64,000 nt of DNA from NCBI RefSeq assembly GCF_012911815.1, contig NZ_JAATNW010000002.1:1-64000 (forward strand), read 5' to 3'. Shown here piece after piece: positions 34,954 through 44,888 of this stretch. The stretch is from Alteromonas ponticola. Its GTDB lineage: Bacteria > Pseudomonadota > Gammaproteobacteria > Enterobacterales > Alteromonadaceae. Position 1 is the stretch's first letter. Each line of letters opens with the position of its first letter. The notes below the pieces were generated by a model. It was not told the origin of the DNA, did no database searches, and saw nothing but the letters and a program-made list of their open reading frames with translations. Position numbers and translations under genes: made by a program.

Positions 34954-36321
34954 TTACATAATTGCTTCTAGCGCATCTGTGAGCTGTGCAGCGGCAATAA
35001 CGGTCATTCCAGCAATTGGCTGTTTCGGTGCATTGGCTTTTGGCACAATCGCACGTTTAAAGCCATGCTTAGCCGCTTCACTGATCCGCTCTGTACCATT
35101 AGGCACGGGTCGAATCTCCCCGGCAAGACCAACTTCCCCAAAAATGATCATGTCACGCGGCAACGGACGATTACGAAAACTTGAAATAATCGCCAGCAGC
35201 AAGGCAAGATCGGCACTGGTTTCGGCCACCTTAACCCCACCAACAACGTTAACAAACACATCCTGATCGTTCATTTGTACATCACCGTGGCGGTGTAATA
35301 CGGCGAGCAACATCGATAACCGGTTTTGCTCAAGCCCTACCGCAACCCGCCTGGGGTTGGCCATTTGGGAATAGTCTACCAGCGCCTGAATTTCGACCAG
35401 CAAAGGACGCGTGCCTTCCCAGACCACCATGACGCTGGAGCCGGGCGACTGATTTTCTCCCCGACTCAAAAATATCGCAGAAGGATTATTCACTTCTCTC
35501 AGACCTTTTTCGGTCATACCGAAAACGCCAAGTTCATTGACCGCCCCGAAGCGGTTTTTATTGCTTCGCAAGGTGCGAAAGCGTCCGTCACTTTCGCCCT
35601 CCAGCATCATTGAGCAGTCAATACAGTGTTCCAGTACTTTCGGCCCTGCCAGATTACCATCCTTAGTGACATGCCCTACGATGAACATGGCGATATGGTG
35701 CTGCTTGGCAAAGCGCGTCAGGTAAGCAGCCGACTCTCTGACTTGCGAGACACTGCCGGGTGCTGACTGGACATCGCTGACGTGCATGACCTGAATTGAG
35801 TCAATTACCATGATGGCAGGATTATGCGCCCTGGCCAGCTCACAAATGGTCTCAACATTGGTTTCTGCCAGCATCATTAATTTATCATCCGGCAAAGCTA
35901 GCCGTTTCGCACGCATTGCAACTTGTTGCAATGATTCCTCACCGGTGACATAAAGCGCGCTTTTTTCTTTCGCCAGATGACACATCACCTGAAGTAACAA
36001 GGTACTTTTACCCGCCCCCGGCGAACCGCCTATCAATATGGCGGAACCTGGCACAATGCCCCCCCCCAATACGCGGTCCAGTTCGCGAAAGCCGGAGGCA
36101 AAGCGGGGCAAGGCTTCAAGGTCAATGGTATTTAATAACTCGACCTTTGCCTGGGTTTGTCCTGCATAGCCAGACGTGGCACCACGCACGGCAGTTTTTG
36201 CGGAACTCACAACAAATTCGCTGATCGTGTTCCACGCTTTACATTCATTGCACTGGCCCTGCCAGCGAGGGAACTCTGCACCACACTCGGTGCATACGTA
36301 AGCGGTTTTGCGTTTTGCCAT
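34954..36321 (-). CDS. radA: DNA repair protein RadA (Sms)
   Basis: The 455-residue branch-migration ATPase has an N-terminal C4 zinc finger (CTECGAEFPRWQGQCNEC), a RecA-like core with Walker A GGSPGAGKSTLLL, the RadA-specific KNRFG motif (SNKNRFGAVNELGVF), and a C-terminal Lon-like domain. It acts in recombinational repair and processing of branched intermediates. In E. coli radA neighbours serB; here serB is 2.8 kb away, beyond an inserted PilZ gene. Confidence 0.97.
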   Translation of the reverse strand: MAKRKTAYVCTECGAEFPRWQGQCNECKAWNTISEFVVSSAKTAVRGATSGYAGQTQAKVELLNTIDLEALPRFASGFRELDRVLGGGIVPGSAILIGGSPGAGKSTLLLQVMCHLAKEKSALYVTGEESLQQVAMRAKRLALPDDKLMMLAETNVETICELARAHNPAIMVIDSIQVMHVSDVQSAPGSVSQVRESAAYLTRFAKQHHIAMFIVGHVTKDGNLAGPKVLEHCIDCSMMLEGESDGRFRTLRSNKNRFGAVNELGVFGMTEKGLREVNNPSAIFLSRGENQSPGSSVMVVWEGTRPLLVEIQALVDYSQMANPRRVAVGLEQNRLSMLLAVLHRHGDVQMNDQDVFVNVVGGVKVAETSADLALLLAIISSFRNRPLPRDMIIFGEVGLAGEIRPVPNGTERISEAAKHGFKRAIVPKANAPKQPIAGMTVIAAAQLTDALEAIM

Positions 36322-36513
36322 AAACGGGTTTTCAGTTTGTGAATTTCGGAGTATTCTACATGTTTGGGATTATCGGTGTACACTGGACAGTCGATAGGCG
36401 ATTGATAAGTGAACTTTTTTCACCCAGTAATGAATAGATCAATATCAGATAAATCGTTGTTTTGCCGATAAGAGTTTATCTTTAATAATAATTACTAAAG
36501 TAAGTGGTATCTT

Positions 36514-39054
36514 ATGAGTCAAGACCTGCAACAGTACGCAGATATAATCGAACAACTTAAGCCGATGGTGAACAGCCCTCAGTTCGATCAGGTGTTGCAG
36601 GAACTTACTTCTTCTCTTCCCCGAGAAAAGCGCTTCATCATCAAAATGGAACTAAAGCGACTGGCACGAAAGTGTGTCCGTTCTATTGATCTCAGAGGTC
36701 AGGTCTCGGGCGAGTGTCAGCTCTACGAACACGGCGGAATTAAGCATTATCTGGATGATGTTGCGATTGAAACTTTCGAACGTCACCTGAGGGTATTTGG
36801 TGAGTATTGTTTTGGCGTGTATGAAGCCGTCCAACAGACCGACAATAACTTCAAAGTGATGCGAGGACGGGCTGAGTCAGGTGAAATTGCCGACGCTTCA
36901 AACGATAGCGAAAATAGACTGGCGTCCTCAATGGAGCGATACAATGTGCCGGTGGTAAACCTGCTCACTTATGCGCAACGCCAGCACGAACGGATGAATT
37001 ACGCAGTCGCTATCGAAGTAGTAAAGGAAGATTTCACTCAGTACCGGGGCAACAGTGTTGATATCTCAGCGGATGGTATACGGGTAAAGTTGAGTAAAGA
37101 AACCCAATTAGTTAAGGGCGATCGCGTAAGCGTCCATTTTCGCGGACTTGAAGAGGAGTTTGCGTTAGATAAGAGAAACGGAATAGTTTACAACGTCCTC
37201 ACTACTGCGAAAAAAAAGGACAACGTTTATGTGGCCTTACGACGGGCGAAAGAGTTTCCCAATGCAGCCTTTGATAAGTTTTTAGAGAATTTTATTCACG
37301 GTAACAAACGCCGTTATAAAGTGAATTTAAACAATACCATTGAAGCGGTACAGAACAAGTCACTAGAGCAATACTTTTCGCCGCGTAGCCCCGCACTACC
37401 GGTTTTTCTGGATGTTGTTGAAAATAGAATTATTCCCCGTTTTGCCATGCTCAATGAAGTTAATCGGGAAATTATCGATTACTGGAGTGACGAGCAAGAT
37501 GCGCTAAAACTCGGTTATCTGATTAACAGCAGCCGACTGGAAAATTTGCTGCAAAAACCAAAAAATCAGCGCGAAATGTTCGTGTATAGCTTCACTCATT
37601 TACAGAACGATAAAGTTTACTATTATTCTGCCTCAACCGGTGAATTGGCAGCAAAAGACGTGCTGAAAAATGCGTTCCTGGGTTTTGGTTCCCGCAAAGC
37701 CAGTTGGCGGGTGTTTAAGTTATCATTGTGCGATATGTCTCCAGACCAGGCTCATGCACCTCTCTCTATCCCTGATAGTGTCGGCACCAAAATTAAGAAA
37801 CAGAATAATCCGCCGTCTGCTCGGTTAATGTCACGGTTGAAAAATCTTCGCCATATTGTTCACGTTACGGATGTAACCTCAGAAGATGGTCAACAGGTTT
37901 ACAACAAATACAAATTCAATCGCAATAGTTTAAGTCATCTCCGCGTGTTTGGGCACGCGCGTAATAAACCCATGGCGGAAATAAAAGGGTTTCGCTATCG
38001 ATTTCACGAGCAGCGTCTGGAATCCAGATTTTTGTTGCGCTCAAATATTCGTTTGAGAAGCAAAATTGATGAACAGGAACTCACCGGGGTTAGCGAAGAT
38101 ATTTCAGTACATGGACTGAGAATTGAACTTAATGAAGAGTTTTCCGGTGAAATTGAGCATCAGGTAGAAATAGGTTTTCCTAAATTGCAGGAAAAGACAG
38201 CTAAGCATAACGTCATGGCGCTGCAATATCAGGTAGTGCATTACAACCTTGAGAAGAATATCCTGCATTTAAAAGCCGTCCCCGGTGAACCCGGTCAGGG
38301 CGCGCGTGCGTTTTTTGACGAATTGATTAAGAGCAACCGTTCATCACTTAAAAGTTATCCTGAAGAAGAAGAGGTTCCTGGAATTGGTCATGCACTGCGG
38401 TGTATAAACGCACGTAATGCCCCCTCTTTCGCATTTGTATTAAGCAAAGAGGGCGTGCGCTACGAGCCTGAGGGTGCCATCATCGGACATCAGGACAATC
38501 GCATTACCCAGTTAGCCTGTCACTTTGCAGAAAAAGACCAGGTTAATCTTGAGTTTATGTTTCGGGATCGCAAACTGGATTCGCCCTTCGTGCAGCAAGG
38601 GGTAAAGCAGGTAAGAGTAGAAAATAAACCCGTGCGACGAGAGCTTTTCATAGCATTTGACTCATCGCACAAAGAAAGCCGTATGGCCATCATTCCGCGT
38701 TTTGATAATCGCTTTGTCTCAGAGGAGATGAAGGAGAAATTTGTCCATGAAGCGCTTAATCGAGGCCAGTTTATCGCGATGAACGTGATGTTAGTCACCA
38801 CCGGCAAACCAGACATGGAAATGCTGCAATCGGAATTCAACTATGTCAGTGTGTATGCCATCCACCGCGCCAAAGAGTTGGAAGAGAAGATGTGGAGTAT
38901 CGTCGCCTGCTCGCACCTGGTCGACATAACTGATGAAGTGTTAATGCGTTACAACGTCGATCCGCAGGAAATTCAACGTAATCGTGCGTTGACACCGCAA
39001 ATGAAAATTGGTGCAAGCGGAATCAAAGCATTACTTGAGCCTGAACGGGCTTAG
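36514..39054 (+). CDS. Large PilZ-domain protein with two PilZ modules
   Basis: The 846-residue cytoplasmic protein has no signal peptide or membrane helix. A first PilZ-like module lies at about residues 160-260, with the D-x-S-x-x-G motif in VDISADGIRVKL. A second lies at about 500-600, with ESRFLLRSNIRLRSK ahead of VSEDISVHGLRIEL. The intervening 240 and terminal 240 residues are unassigned mixed alpha/beta. It is probably a cyclic-di-GMP receptor. The gene sits between radA and serB and is likely monocistronic. Similar long proteins occur in Alteromonadales and Shewanella; the output is unknown. Confidence 0.8.
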   Translation: MSQDLQQYADIIEQLKPMVNSPQFDQVLQELTSSLPREKRFIIKMELKRLARKCVRSIDLRGQVSGECQLYEHGGIKHYLDDVAIETFERHLRVFGEYCFGVYEAVQQTDNNFKVMRGRAESGEIADASNDSENRLASSMERYNVPVVNLLTYAQRQHERMNYAVAIEVVKEDFTQYRGNSVDISADGIRVKLSKETQLVKGDRVSVHFRGLEEEFALDKRNGIVYNVLTTAKKKDNVYVALRRAKEFPNAAFDKFLENFIHGNKRRYKVNLNNTIEAVQNKSLEQYFSPRSPALPVFLDVVENRIIPRFAMLNEVNREIIDYWSDEQDALKLGYLINSSRLENLLQKPKNQREMFVYSFTHLQNDKVYYYSASTGELAAKDVLKNAFLGFGSRKASWRVFKLSLCDMSPDQAHAPLSIPDSVGTKIKKQNNPPSARLMSRLKNLRHIVHVTDVTSEDGQQVYNKYKFNRNSLSHLRVFGHARNKPMAEIKGFRYRFHEQRLESRFLLRSNIRLRSKIDEQELTGVSEDISVHGLRIELNEEFSGEIEHQVEIGFPKLQEKTAKHNVMALQYQVVHYNLEKNILHLKAVPGEPGQGARAFFDELIKSNRSSLKSYPEEEEVPGIGHALRCINARNAPSFAFVLSKEGVRYEPEGAIIGHQDNRITQLACHFAEKDQVNLEFMFRDRKLDSPFVQQGVKQVRVENKPVRRELFIAFDSSHKESRMAIIPRFDNRFVSEEMKEKFVHEALNRGQFIAMNVMLVTTGKPDMEMLQSEFNYVSVYAIHRAKELEEKMWSIVACSHLVDITDEVLMRYNVDPQEIQRNRALTPQMKIGASGIKALLEPERA

Positions 39055-39061
39055 CAGAACT

Positions 39062-39088
39062 GCTCACGCTGTATTTAGCAGCGTGAGC
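39062..39088. terminator. Hairpin between convergent PilZ gene and serB
   Basis: A perfect 10-bp stem GCTCACGCTG/CAGCGTGAGC with a 7-nt loop begins 8 nt after the PilZ gene stop. No U-tract is visible on either strand, so it is an atypical terminator or a transcript-end structure. Confidence 0.5.
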
Positions 39089-39123
39089 GACGTTAGCAGG
39101 AGTTCCATGTATTACGTTGACGT

Positions 39124-40122
39124 TTATGCGCTGAAAAAATACAGTAACGTTTGTAAGCCACCGAATCGAATTGCAGCGTCGGCCTGCTGTTCAACTATCG
39201 GTTTGGCATGAAAAGCGACACCCAACGCCGCAGCCTTCATCATAAGTAAATCATTTGCGCCATCGCCCATGGCAACAGTTTGTGCTGGTGGGATCTGCCA
39301 TTGTTCAGCAAAATCGGTTACCGCGAACGCTTTAGCTTGCGCATCAACAATCTCACCTGTCACTTTTCCATTTAATTGTGCATTCTCACTTGCTAACACA
39401 TTGGCTTTGACGGCATCGAATCCCAAACGCTGTTGCAGATAGTCGGCATAATAAGTGAAGCCCCCTGATGCCAGTACTATTTTCCAGCCCTTCGCTTTTA
39501 AGGTGTCTACAAGCGTGGTCAACCCCGGCATTAGTGGAATGCTGTTTTTAATCGTTTCCAGCTTAGCTTCCTCAACGCCTTTAAGACATTCCACGCGGGC
39601 AATTAAGGACGCTTTAAAATCCAGTTCGCCCCGCATAGCTTGCTCTGTTACCGCAGAGACTTTTTCTCCTACCCCTGCCAGTTTGGCAATTTCATCGATA
39701 CATTCGATTTGAATGACGGTACTATCCATATCCATCACCAGTAAGCCCGGCTGCTGCAAGCTGGGTTGCTGGCGCTGAATGACCATGTCCACCCGATGAT
39801 TGCTGGCGATGTCGGATAATGTGTCTGCAAGCTGGATTGAATTAATAATCTTTACATCAGCTTTTACAACACATTCACCAAAGCGCTCCGACAGGGAATG
39901 AAACTGAAACCGGTCAATGGTTAAACAGTTCGCCAGGGACTGCTGCACGTTGAACAGAATATCCAGGGTCAGGGCTTGCCCGATGATGGTCAGTATTTCG
40001 GTTTCATTGTTTTCATCAGCAGCCAGTACGAGATCACAATTTGAATGATTAAACTTCCATCCACGCGGATAAGTGTGTTTAAGTTGAAGCAACGATGCGT
40101 AACTATATGCATTTAAAGACAA
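39124..40122 (-). CDS. serB: Phosphoserine phosphatase
   Basis: SerB catalyses the last step of serine synthesis. The 332-residue protein has an ACT-like N-terminal part (about 1-110) and a HAD phosphatase domain, with the nucleophile motif DMDSTVIQIECIDE near residue 131, SGGFTYY, and MGDGANDLLMM. It is divergent from the ytjB-like membrane gene, as in E. coli (serB/ytjB). Confidence 0.96.
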   Translation of the reverse strand: MSLNAYSYASLLQLKHTYPRGWKFNHSNCDLVLAADENNETEILTIIGQALTLDILFNVQQSLANCLTIDRFQFHSLSERFGECVVKADVKIINSIQLADTLSDIASNHRVDMVIQRQQPSLQQPGLLVMDMDSTVIQIECIDEIAKLAGVGEKVSAVTEQAMRGELDFKASLIARVECLKGVEEAKLETIKNSIPLMPGLTTLVDTLKAKGWKIVLASGGFTYYADYLQQRLGFDAVKANVLASENAQLNGKVTGEIVDAQAKAFAVTDFAEQWQIPPAQTVAMGDGANDLLMMKAAALGVAFHAKPIVEQQADAAIRFGGLQTLLYFFSA

Positions 40123-40260
40123 CGTTATACCCTGTCAGCAGAATTTTATAGTCGTTCATCCTACCTAAAGCCGGGACATCAGAAAACTCTCATCTGGTAA
40201 TTACAGTTAATTTAATTGTAATATGCCAGTTAATTTAGTTCTTAGTGGACAGGTAGTTAT

Positions 40261-40965
40261 ATGACGATGGAACTCTCGGGGCAATCTTCTCCCGGGCATA
40301 CCCTGACATCAAGTGTCGACGCCGCTGACAGACGTAATTTGCCCGCGGTTCGTCATAGTGGCTATAAAACCTTGAAACGTATTATCCATACGTTCAGCCT
40401 TTGTGCAGTCATCGCTTTACTTGTTTACTTTTTTTACCTGTATCAGCAGCACACGCGACAATGGGCAGAGTTTGAAGCAGGTCAAACAGGTACGTTGCTG
40501 GTTCACCAATATTCTATGCTGTTATCGCCTATTGTCGTCGAGAACAACAAAGAAGAATTAGCACGAGTGTTAGGTACACTCAATCATCACCCCGCCCTTA
40601 TCAGCGCTGATGTATATGACCCGCGCGGTTTGTTACTCAGTTCTGAGGACAATAATCTACTGCTTTTAAAACAAGTAAACGCCGATGCCGAAAACTGGGT
40701 TGTGCATGTCGAAGATATTCGTAACGACACTGAACAGACTATCGGCTATTTGCGGCTAATTTTTGACGCACAGCGACTGCTGGAAATGTCGATCAGCTAT
40801 GAAAAACGTCGATTAGAAATGATGTACCTGATGATGGTCGTAACGTTTCTCAGTGGCATTTATCTGGCGAGAAGCTTTTATAAAATAAGACCGATTTTAA
40901 GGCGACGTCTGTATCCGGATAATCAGTCTGCCTCATTTCCGTCCAAATTGAATAAACGCAAATAA
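40261..40965 (+). CDS. Inner-membrane protein of the Smp/YtjB (AhpA) family
   Basis: The 234-residue protein has an N-terminal cytoplasmic tail and a membrane helix at about 45-62 (IHTFSLCAVIALLVYFFYLY). A periplasmic domain of about 110 residues and a second helix near 185-205 follow, then a basic tail. This layout and its position divergent from serB match E. coli YtjB (Smp). The molecular role is not established. Its 3' end overlaps the convergent tatD gene by 43 bp. Confidence 0.8.
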   Translation: MTMELSGQSSPGHTLTSSVDAADRRNLPAVRHSGYKTLKRIIHTFSLCAVIALLVYFFYLYQQHTRQWAEFEAGQTGTLLVHQYSMLLSPIVVENNKEELARVLGTLNHHPALISADVYDPRGLLLSSEDNNLLLLKQVNADAENWVVHVEDIRNDTEQTIGYLRLIFDAQRLLEMSISYEKRRLEMMYLMMVVTFLSGIYLARSFYKIRPILRRRLYPDNQSASFPSKLNKRK

Positions 40966-41705
40966 TTGGCCGTAGTTTTTGCGACGATGAGATTTTCATC
41001 AACACCCTTTAACGCTGTTAATACACTGACCACATCAGTAATAAAGGCAGGTTCGTTTCGCTGCCCCTGCCGTCCGTTCATAGGCATGTCGGGTGAGTCG
41101 GTTTCCAGCACTAAATGTTCAAGCGCGATTGATGAAACAGTTTGGCGGGTTTTACGCGCGCGGGGATAGGTGATAGTACCGCCTATTCCAAGCAAAAAGC
41201 CCATTTCAATATACTGCTGAGCGACTTGCTCACTGCCGGAAAAGGCATGAATGATCCCGCCGTGCTTGAAATTGCTACGTTTGAGCCCTTCAATCAATAA
41301 ATGGTGCGTTTTGCGATGGTGCAGGATAACAGGCTTGTCGTACTGTTGCGCCAGTTCCAGCTGTGCTAAAAAAACTGACTGTTGTTTCTGCATCGGCGTT
41401 TCAACGGTCGCGTCTAATCCAATTTCACCAATGGCGACACAGGTACTACGATGACAATCGACCCAGTTTTCAAGCTTGTGGATGTCGTTGTCCTGCACGT
41501 CCGCAAGAAAATAAGGATGCAACCCAAAGGCCAGGTCACACTGAGGAAAGGATTGCTGGATATCAAGCTGACGGCGCCAGCCTTCGCGAGTCGTGCCAGG
41601 AATGAGAAAGCGCTCGACACCCGCAGCGCTGCTTTGCTTGAGTACGCCGCCCAAATCGGCTTCAAATTCAGCGAGATCCAGATGACAGTGGCTATCTATC
41701 ATCAC
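40923..41705 (-). CDS. TatD-family metal-dependent hydrolase
   Basis: The 260-residue TIM-barrel hydrolase has the metal-binding DSHCHLD at the N-terminus, GEIGLD in the middle, and the C-terminal LVLETDSPDMP with the last metal Asp. The family includes 3'-5' DNA exonucleases and quality-control nucleases (TatD, YjjV, YcfH). It lies 7 nt after pdxH, so it is probably co-transcribed. The C-terminal 14 codons overlap the end of the opposite ytjB-like gene. Confidence 0.92.
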   Translation of the reverse strand: MMIDSHCHLDLAEFEADLGGVLKQSSAAGVERFLIPGTTREGWRRQLDIQQSFPQCDLAFGLHPYFLADVQDNDIHKLENWVDCHRSTCVAIGEIGLDATVETPMQKQQSVFLAQLELAQQYDKPVILHHRKTHHLLIEGLKRSNFKHGGIIHAFSGSEQVAQQYIEMGFLLGIGGTITYPRARKTRQTVSSIALEHLVLETDSPDMPMNGRQGQRNEPAFITDVVSVLTALKGVDENLIVAKTTANYLRLFNLDGNEAD

Positions 41706-41712
41706 AAACCCT

Positions 41713-42354
41713 TTACGGCATCAACCGCTGTATTTGCCATTCACCGGATTCTGCCAAATTGTATTCGAAACGGTCATGCAAACGATTTTCGCCACCTTGC
41801 CAAAATTCAATCTGGTGTGGAACGACGCGAAAGCCGCCCCAGAAATCGGGTACCGGGATCTCACCGCTGGTAAATTTGGCTTTCAACTGACTGAATTGGG
41901 TCATCAGCAGTTCGCGCTTTGCAATCGGTTTACTTTGCTGTGAGGCCAATGCAGCAAGCTGGCTGTCTTTTGGGCGGGATAAAAAATAGCGGGCGTTTTC
42001 AGCCATACTCATTTTATGCGCGGTGCCACAAATACGAACCTGCCGCTCCATGAAAAACCAGGGGAAGTGAAGCGACACTTTAGGATTTTCAGCCAGTTCC
42101 TGCGCTTTTCGGCTGCCATAATTGGTATAAAAGACAAACCCGTCCGCAGTAACATCTTTTAATAATACAATACGCTGTGAAGGTTGTCCGTCAGCAGACA
42201 CTGTCGCCACTGTCATTGCGGTGGGATCGGGAATACCGGCCTCAATCGTATCTTTTAACCAGCGTTCAAATAATGCAAAGGGCTCAGCAGTTAGTTGTGA
42301 CTCATCAAGTGTGCGTAAACCATATTGCCGCCGGATATCTGAAATTGCCATCAC
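41713..42354 (-). CDS. pdxH: Pyridoxamine 5'-phosphate oxidase
   Basis: The 213-residue FMN enzyme converts PNP/PMP to pyridoxal phosphate. The conserved blocks [25 protein letters not shown] (FMN/PLP contacts) and the C-terminal [20 protein letters not shown]...RLHDRF are present. It follows era, where E. coli has recO-pdxJ. Another vitamin B6 gene therefore occupies that place. Confidence 0.96.
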   Translation of the reverse strand: MMAISDIRRQYGLRTLDESQLTAEPFALFERWLKDTIEAGIPDPTAMTVATVSADGQPSQRIVLLKDVTADGFVFYTNYGSRKAQELAENPKVSLHFPWFFMERQVRICGTAHKMSMAENARYFLSRPKDSQLAALASQQSKPIAKRELLMTQFSQLKAKFTSGEIPVPDFWGGFRVVPHQIEFWQGGENRLHDRFEYNLAESGEWQIQRLMP

Positions 42355-42383
42355 TGCCCCCAGAAAGCGTAGTTATTAGTAAG

Positions 42384-43295
42384 TCAGTCGTCATTACCGT
42401 AGCCCAGTGAACGAAGCGCCCGTTCATCGTCGGCCCAGCCCTGCTTAACCTTGACCCAGAGCTCTAGAAATACCTTGGCCTCAAACAGGTTTTCCATATC
42501 TTTTCGCGCCTGTTCACCGATAGTCTTGATGTGCTGACCACCTTTGCCTATCACCATGCGCTTTTGCGACTCGCGCTCAACCAGAATCAAACCATTGATA
42601 CGAAATACGCCATTATCAGCCAGCTTAAATTGCTCAATTTCTACTGTTGTAGAATAGGGAAGTTCATCACCAGTAAACCGCATCAATTTCTCACGAATGA
42701 TTTCAGCTGCCATAAACCGACTGGAACGGTCGGTGATATAATCTTCAGGAAAATAAAACTCGCTTAATGGCAGTGTCTTTTGCACCAGTTCACGCAACGT
42801 ATTGACCTGCCTGCCGAGCTTGGCACTAACCGGCACAATATTGTCAAAGTTGTGCTTCTGCGCCAGCACCTGAAGCTGCTCCATCAACTCGGACTTGTCT
42901 TTTACTTTATCGGTTTTATTAACAACCAAAAAGCAAGGCAAGCCCGACTGTTGGACTTTCTTGAGCACCATGTTGTCTTCGTCAGTCCAGCGCGTGCCTT
43001 CAACCACCATCAATATCAACCCCACTTCTGCAAGTGATGAAGTGGCTGCACGATTCATATAACGATTTATCGCACGTTTCTCATCACTATGAAGCCCAGG
43101 CGTGTCCACATAGATGGTCTGATGATCACCTTCCGTATCAATTCCTAATATTCTGTGGCGAGTAGTTTGCGGCTTGCGCGAAGTGATACTGACTTTCTGA
43201 CCGAGTAAGTGATTAAGTAAGGTCGATTTACCCACGTTGGGGCGGCCGACGATAGCAACTAAACCACAATGGGTGGTGATATCTTCAGGTGTCAT
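42384..43295 (-). CDS. era: GTPase Era
   Basis: Era binds the 3' end of 16S rRNA during 30S assembly. The 303-residue protein has G1 [13 protein letters not shown]3 DTPGLH, G4 NKTD, and a C-terminal KH domain with [15 protein letters not shown]. The start overlaps the rnc end by 11 nt, the usual coupling in the lepB-rnc-era operon. Confidence 0.97.
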   Translation of the reverse strand: MTPEDITTHCGLVAIVGRPNVGKSTLLNHLLGQKVSITSRKPQTTRHRILGIDTEGDHQTIYVDTPGLHSDEKRAINRYMNRAATSSLAEVGLILMVVEGTRWTDEDNMVLKKVQQSGLPCFLVVNKTDKVKDKSELMEQLQVLAQKHNFDNIVPVSAKLGRQVNTLRELVQKTLPLSEFYFPEDYITDRSSRFMAAEIIREKLMRFTGDELPYSTTVEIEQFKLADNGVFRINGLILVERESQKRMVIGKGGQHIKTIGEQARKDMENLFEAKVFLELWVKVKQGWADDERALRSLGYGNDD

Positions 43296-43971
43296 TTAGC
43301 AATTTCTCTAGGGTAACTTTGGCGGCTTCTTGCTCTGCTTTGCGTCTGCTCTCGCCCTGCGCTGATACGGGTTGGTCCAGGCCTATGGCAAGACAGCTTA
43401 CTTCAAATGTCTGCGCATGATCTTTACCAGAAATGTTGGTCACTTCGTACGTCGGCAAAGGTAATTTGCGCGACTGTAAATATTCTTGCAAACGCGTTTT
43501 ACTGTCCTTGGGATGGGCGTTGGGATCAAGCTTCTCGATACGTTCCTGCCATAACTTAAGAATGACTTCCTGCACCGTTTCCATACCGGCTTCTAAATAA
43601 ATCGCGCCCAATATCGCTTCAACAGCATCAGCCAGGATAGAGCCGCGTCTGGAGCCACCGCTTTTCATTTCGCCTGGCCCCAGTTTAATAAGCTCACCCA
43701 TTTTCGCTTCCCGCGCCAGCTCAGCTAAGGTGTCACCCTTCACCAGCGTTGAACGCATACGGGTTAATTTTCCTTCAGGCACTTTGGGGAATTTTTTGAA
43801 CAGGGCTTCACCGATAACCATGCCCAAAACGGCGTCGCCAAGAAATTCGAGCCTTTCGTTATGTAATTTCGCCGCGCTGCGGTGAGTAAGAGCACGTTCC
43901 AGCATCGAGACGTCGTTGAATGTGTATCCCAACACTTTACTTAGATGGGCGTACTTATCAATGCCTTGCAT
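43285..43971 (-). CDS. rnc: Ribonuclease III
   Basis: RNase III cuts double-stranded RNA, including the pre-rRNA stems. The 228-residue protein has the catalytic signature [13 protein letters not shown] (about 38-50) and a C-terminal double-stranded-RNA-binding domain (about 155-225, [20 protein letters not shown]). The ATG shares one base with the lepB stop. Confidence 0.97.
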   Translation of the reverse strand: MQGIDKYAHLSKVLGYTFNDVSMLERALTHRSAAKLHNERLEFLGDAVLGMVIGEALFKKFPKVPEGKLTRMRSTLVKGDTLAELAREAKMGELIKLGPGEMKSGGSRRGSILADAVEAILGAIYLEAGMETVQEVILKLWQERIEKLDPNAHPKDSKTRLQEYLQSRKLPLPTYEVTNISGKDHAQTFEVSCLAIGLDQPVSAQGESRRKAEQEAAKVTLEKLLNDT

Positions 43972-44888
43972 CAGTCAATTCCACCAACACGGCTAAACCG
44001 AACTCCGGTTGGGATCCAGGACGGTAACCAGCTGTCTGGCGCGCGTTCAAACTCAAAGCTGATCCAGATTGCCACAGCTTCGCCCACCAGGTTTTCGTCT
44101 GGAACGAACCCCCAGAAACGGCTGTCACGACTATTGTCACGATTGTCGCCAAGCACGAAATACTGTCCCTCAGGCACGCGCCACTCATTGCTACGAGTGC
44201 CGGGCTGGGTGTAAAAGTGTGACGGATGCACATCGCGCATAGGATGGCGAAGTATATCGTGCGCTACATCACCCAGTTGTTCAGTGTAACGTAGCAACGG
44301 CGCCATATCCTGTACGAATTCGCCTCGTGATTTAAACTCAACATCTACCGGGCGTAACTTGCCACAGTTTTGTGTAGACGCGCCTTCACAGGCAGGCTTA
44401 ATATAGACTTGTTTGTTGCGGTACACCACAGTGTCACCGGGTAACCCCACCACCCGTTTAATATAATCGATATTGGGTTCTTCTGGATATTTGAAAACAA
44501 CGACATCGCCCCGCTCAGGGGTTCCGGTTTCAATCATTTTTTTGCGAAAGACCGGATCTTTAATACCATACGCGTACTTTTCAACCAGTATGAAATCCCC
44601 AACCAGTAACGTTGGCATCATCGAACCAGAAGGGATTTGAAAAGGCTCATACAGAAACGAGCGCAAGATCAGCACGAACGCAATGATGGGAAAAATCTGC
44701 TGGGCGGTGTCAACAATATACGGTAGTTCAGCCTTTTCCTCTGCATTAGCTGTCGAGCCTGCAATCGAAGCTCCCGTTGCAGTTGCTTTAGCTTTGCGCT
44801 TACTGGCAAAAAATAATGAATCTAACAACCAGATCAAGCCTGATGCGACGGTTAGAAAAACCAGAAATAAGGAAAAGTAATTCGCCAT
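43971..44888 (-). CDS. lepB: Signal peptidase I
   Basis: LepB removes Sec and Tat signal peptides in the inner membrane. The 305-residue protein has two N-terminal membrane segments (about 5-22 and 60-80), the catalytic Ser in PSGSMMPTLLVGD (about residue 92), and the Lys general base in YIKRVVGLPGD. GDNRDNSRDSRFWGFV follows near the C-terminus. Start and stop overlap neighbours by one base. Confidence 0.97.
   Translation of the reverse strand: MANYFSLFLVFLTVASGLIWLLDSLFFASKRKAKATATGASIAGSTANAEEKAELPYIVDTAQQIFPIIAFVLILRSFLYEPFQIPSGSMMPTLLVGDFILVEKYAYGIKDPVFRKKMIETGTPERGDVVVFKYPEEPNIDYIKRVVGLPGDTVVYRNKQVYIKPACEGASTQNCGKLRPVDVEFKSRGEFVQDMAPLLRYTEQLGDVAHDILRHPMRDVHPSHFYTQPGTRSNEWRVPEGQYFVLGDNRDNSRDSRFWGFVPDENLVGEAVAIWISFEFERAPDSWLPSWIPTGVRFSRVGGID

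Noticed and set aside
41451-41873. 140-residue plus-strand open frame over tatD/pdxH
   Set aside because: It spans two well-supported minus-strand genes and has no family resemblance.
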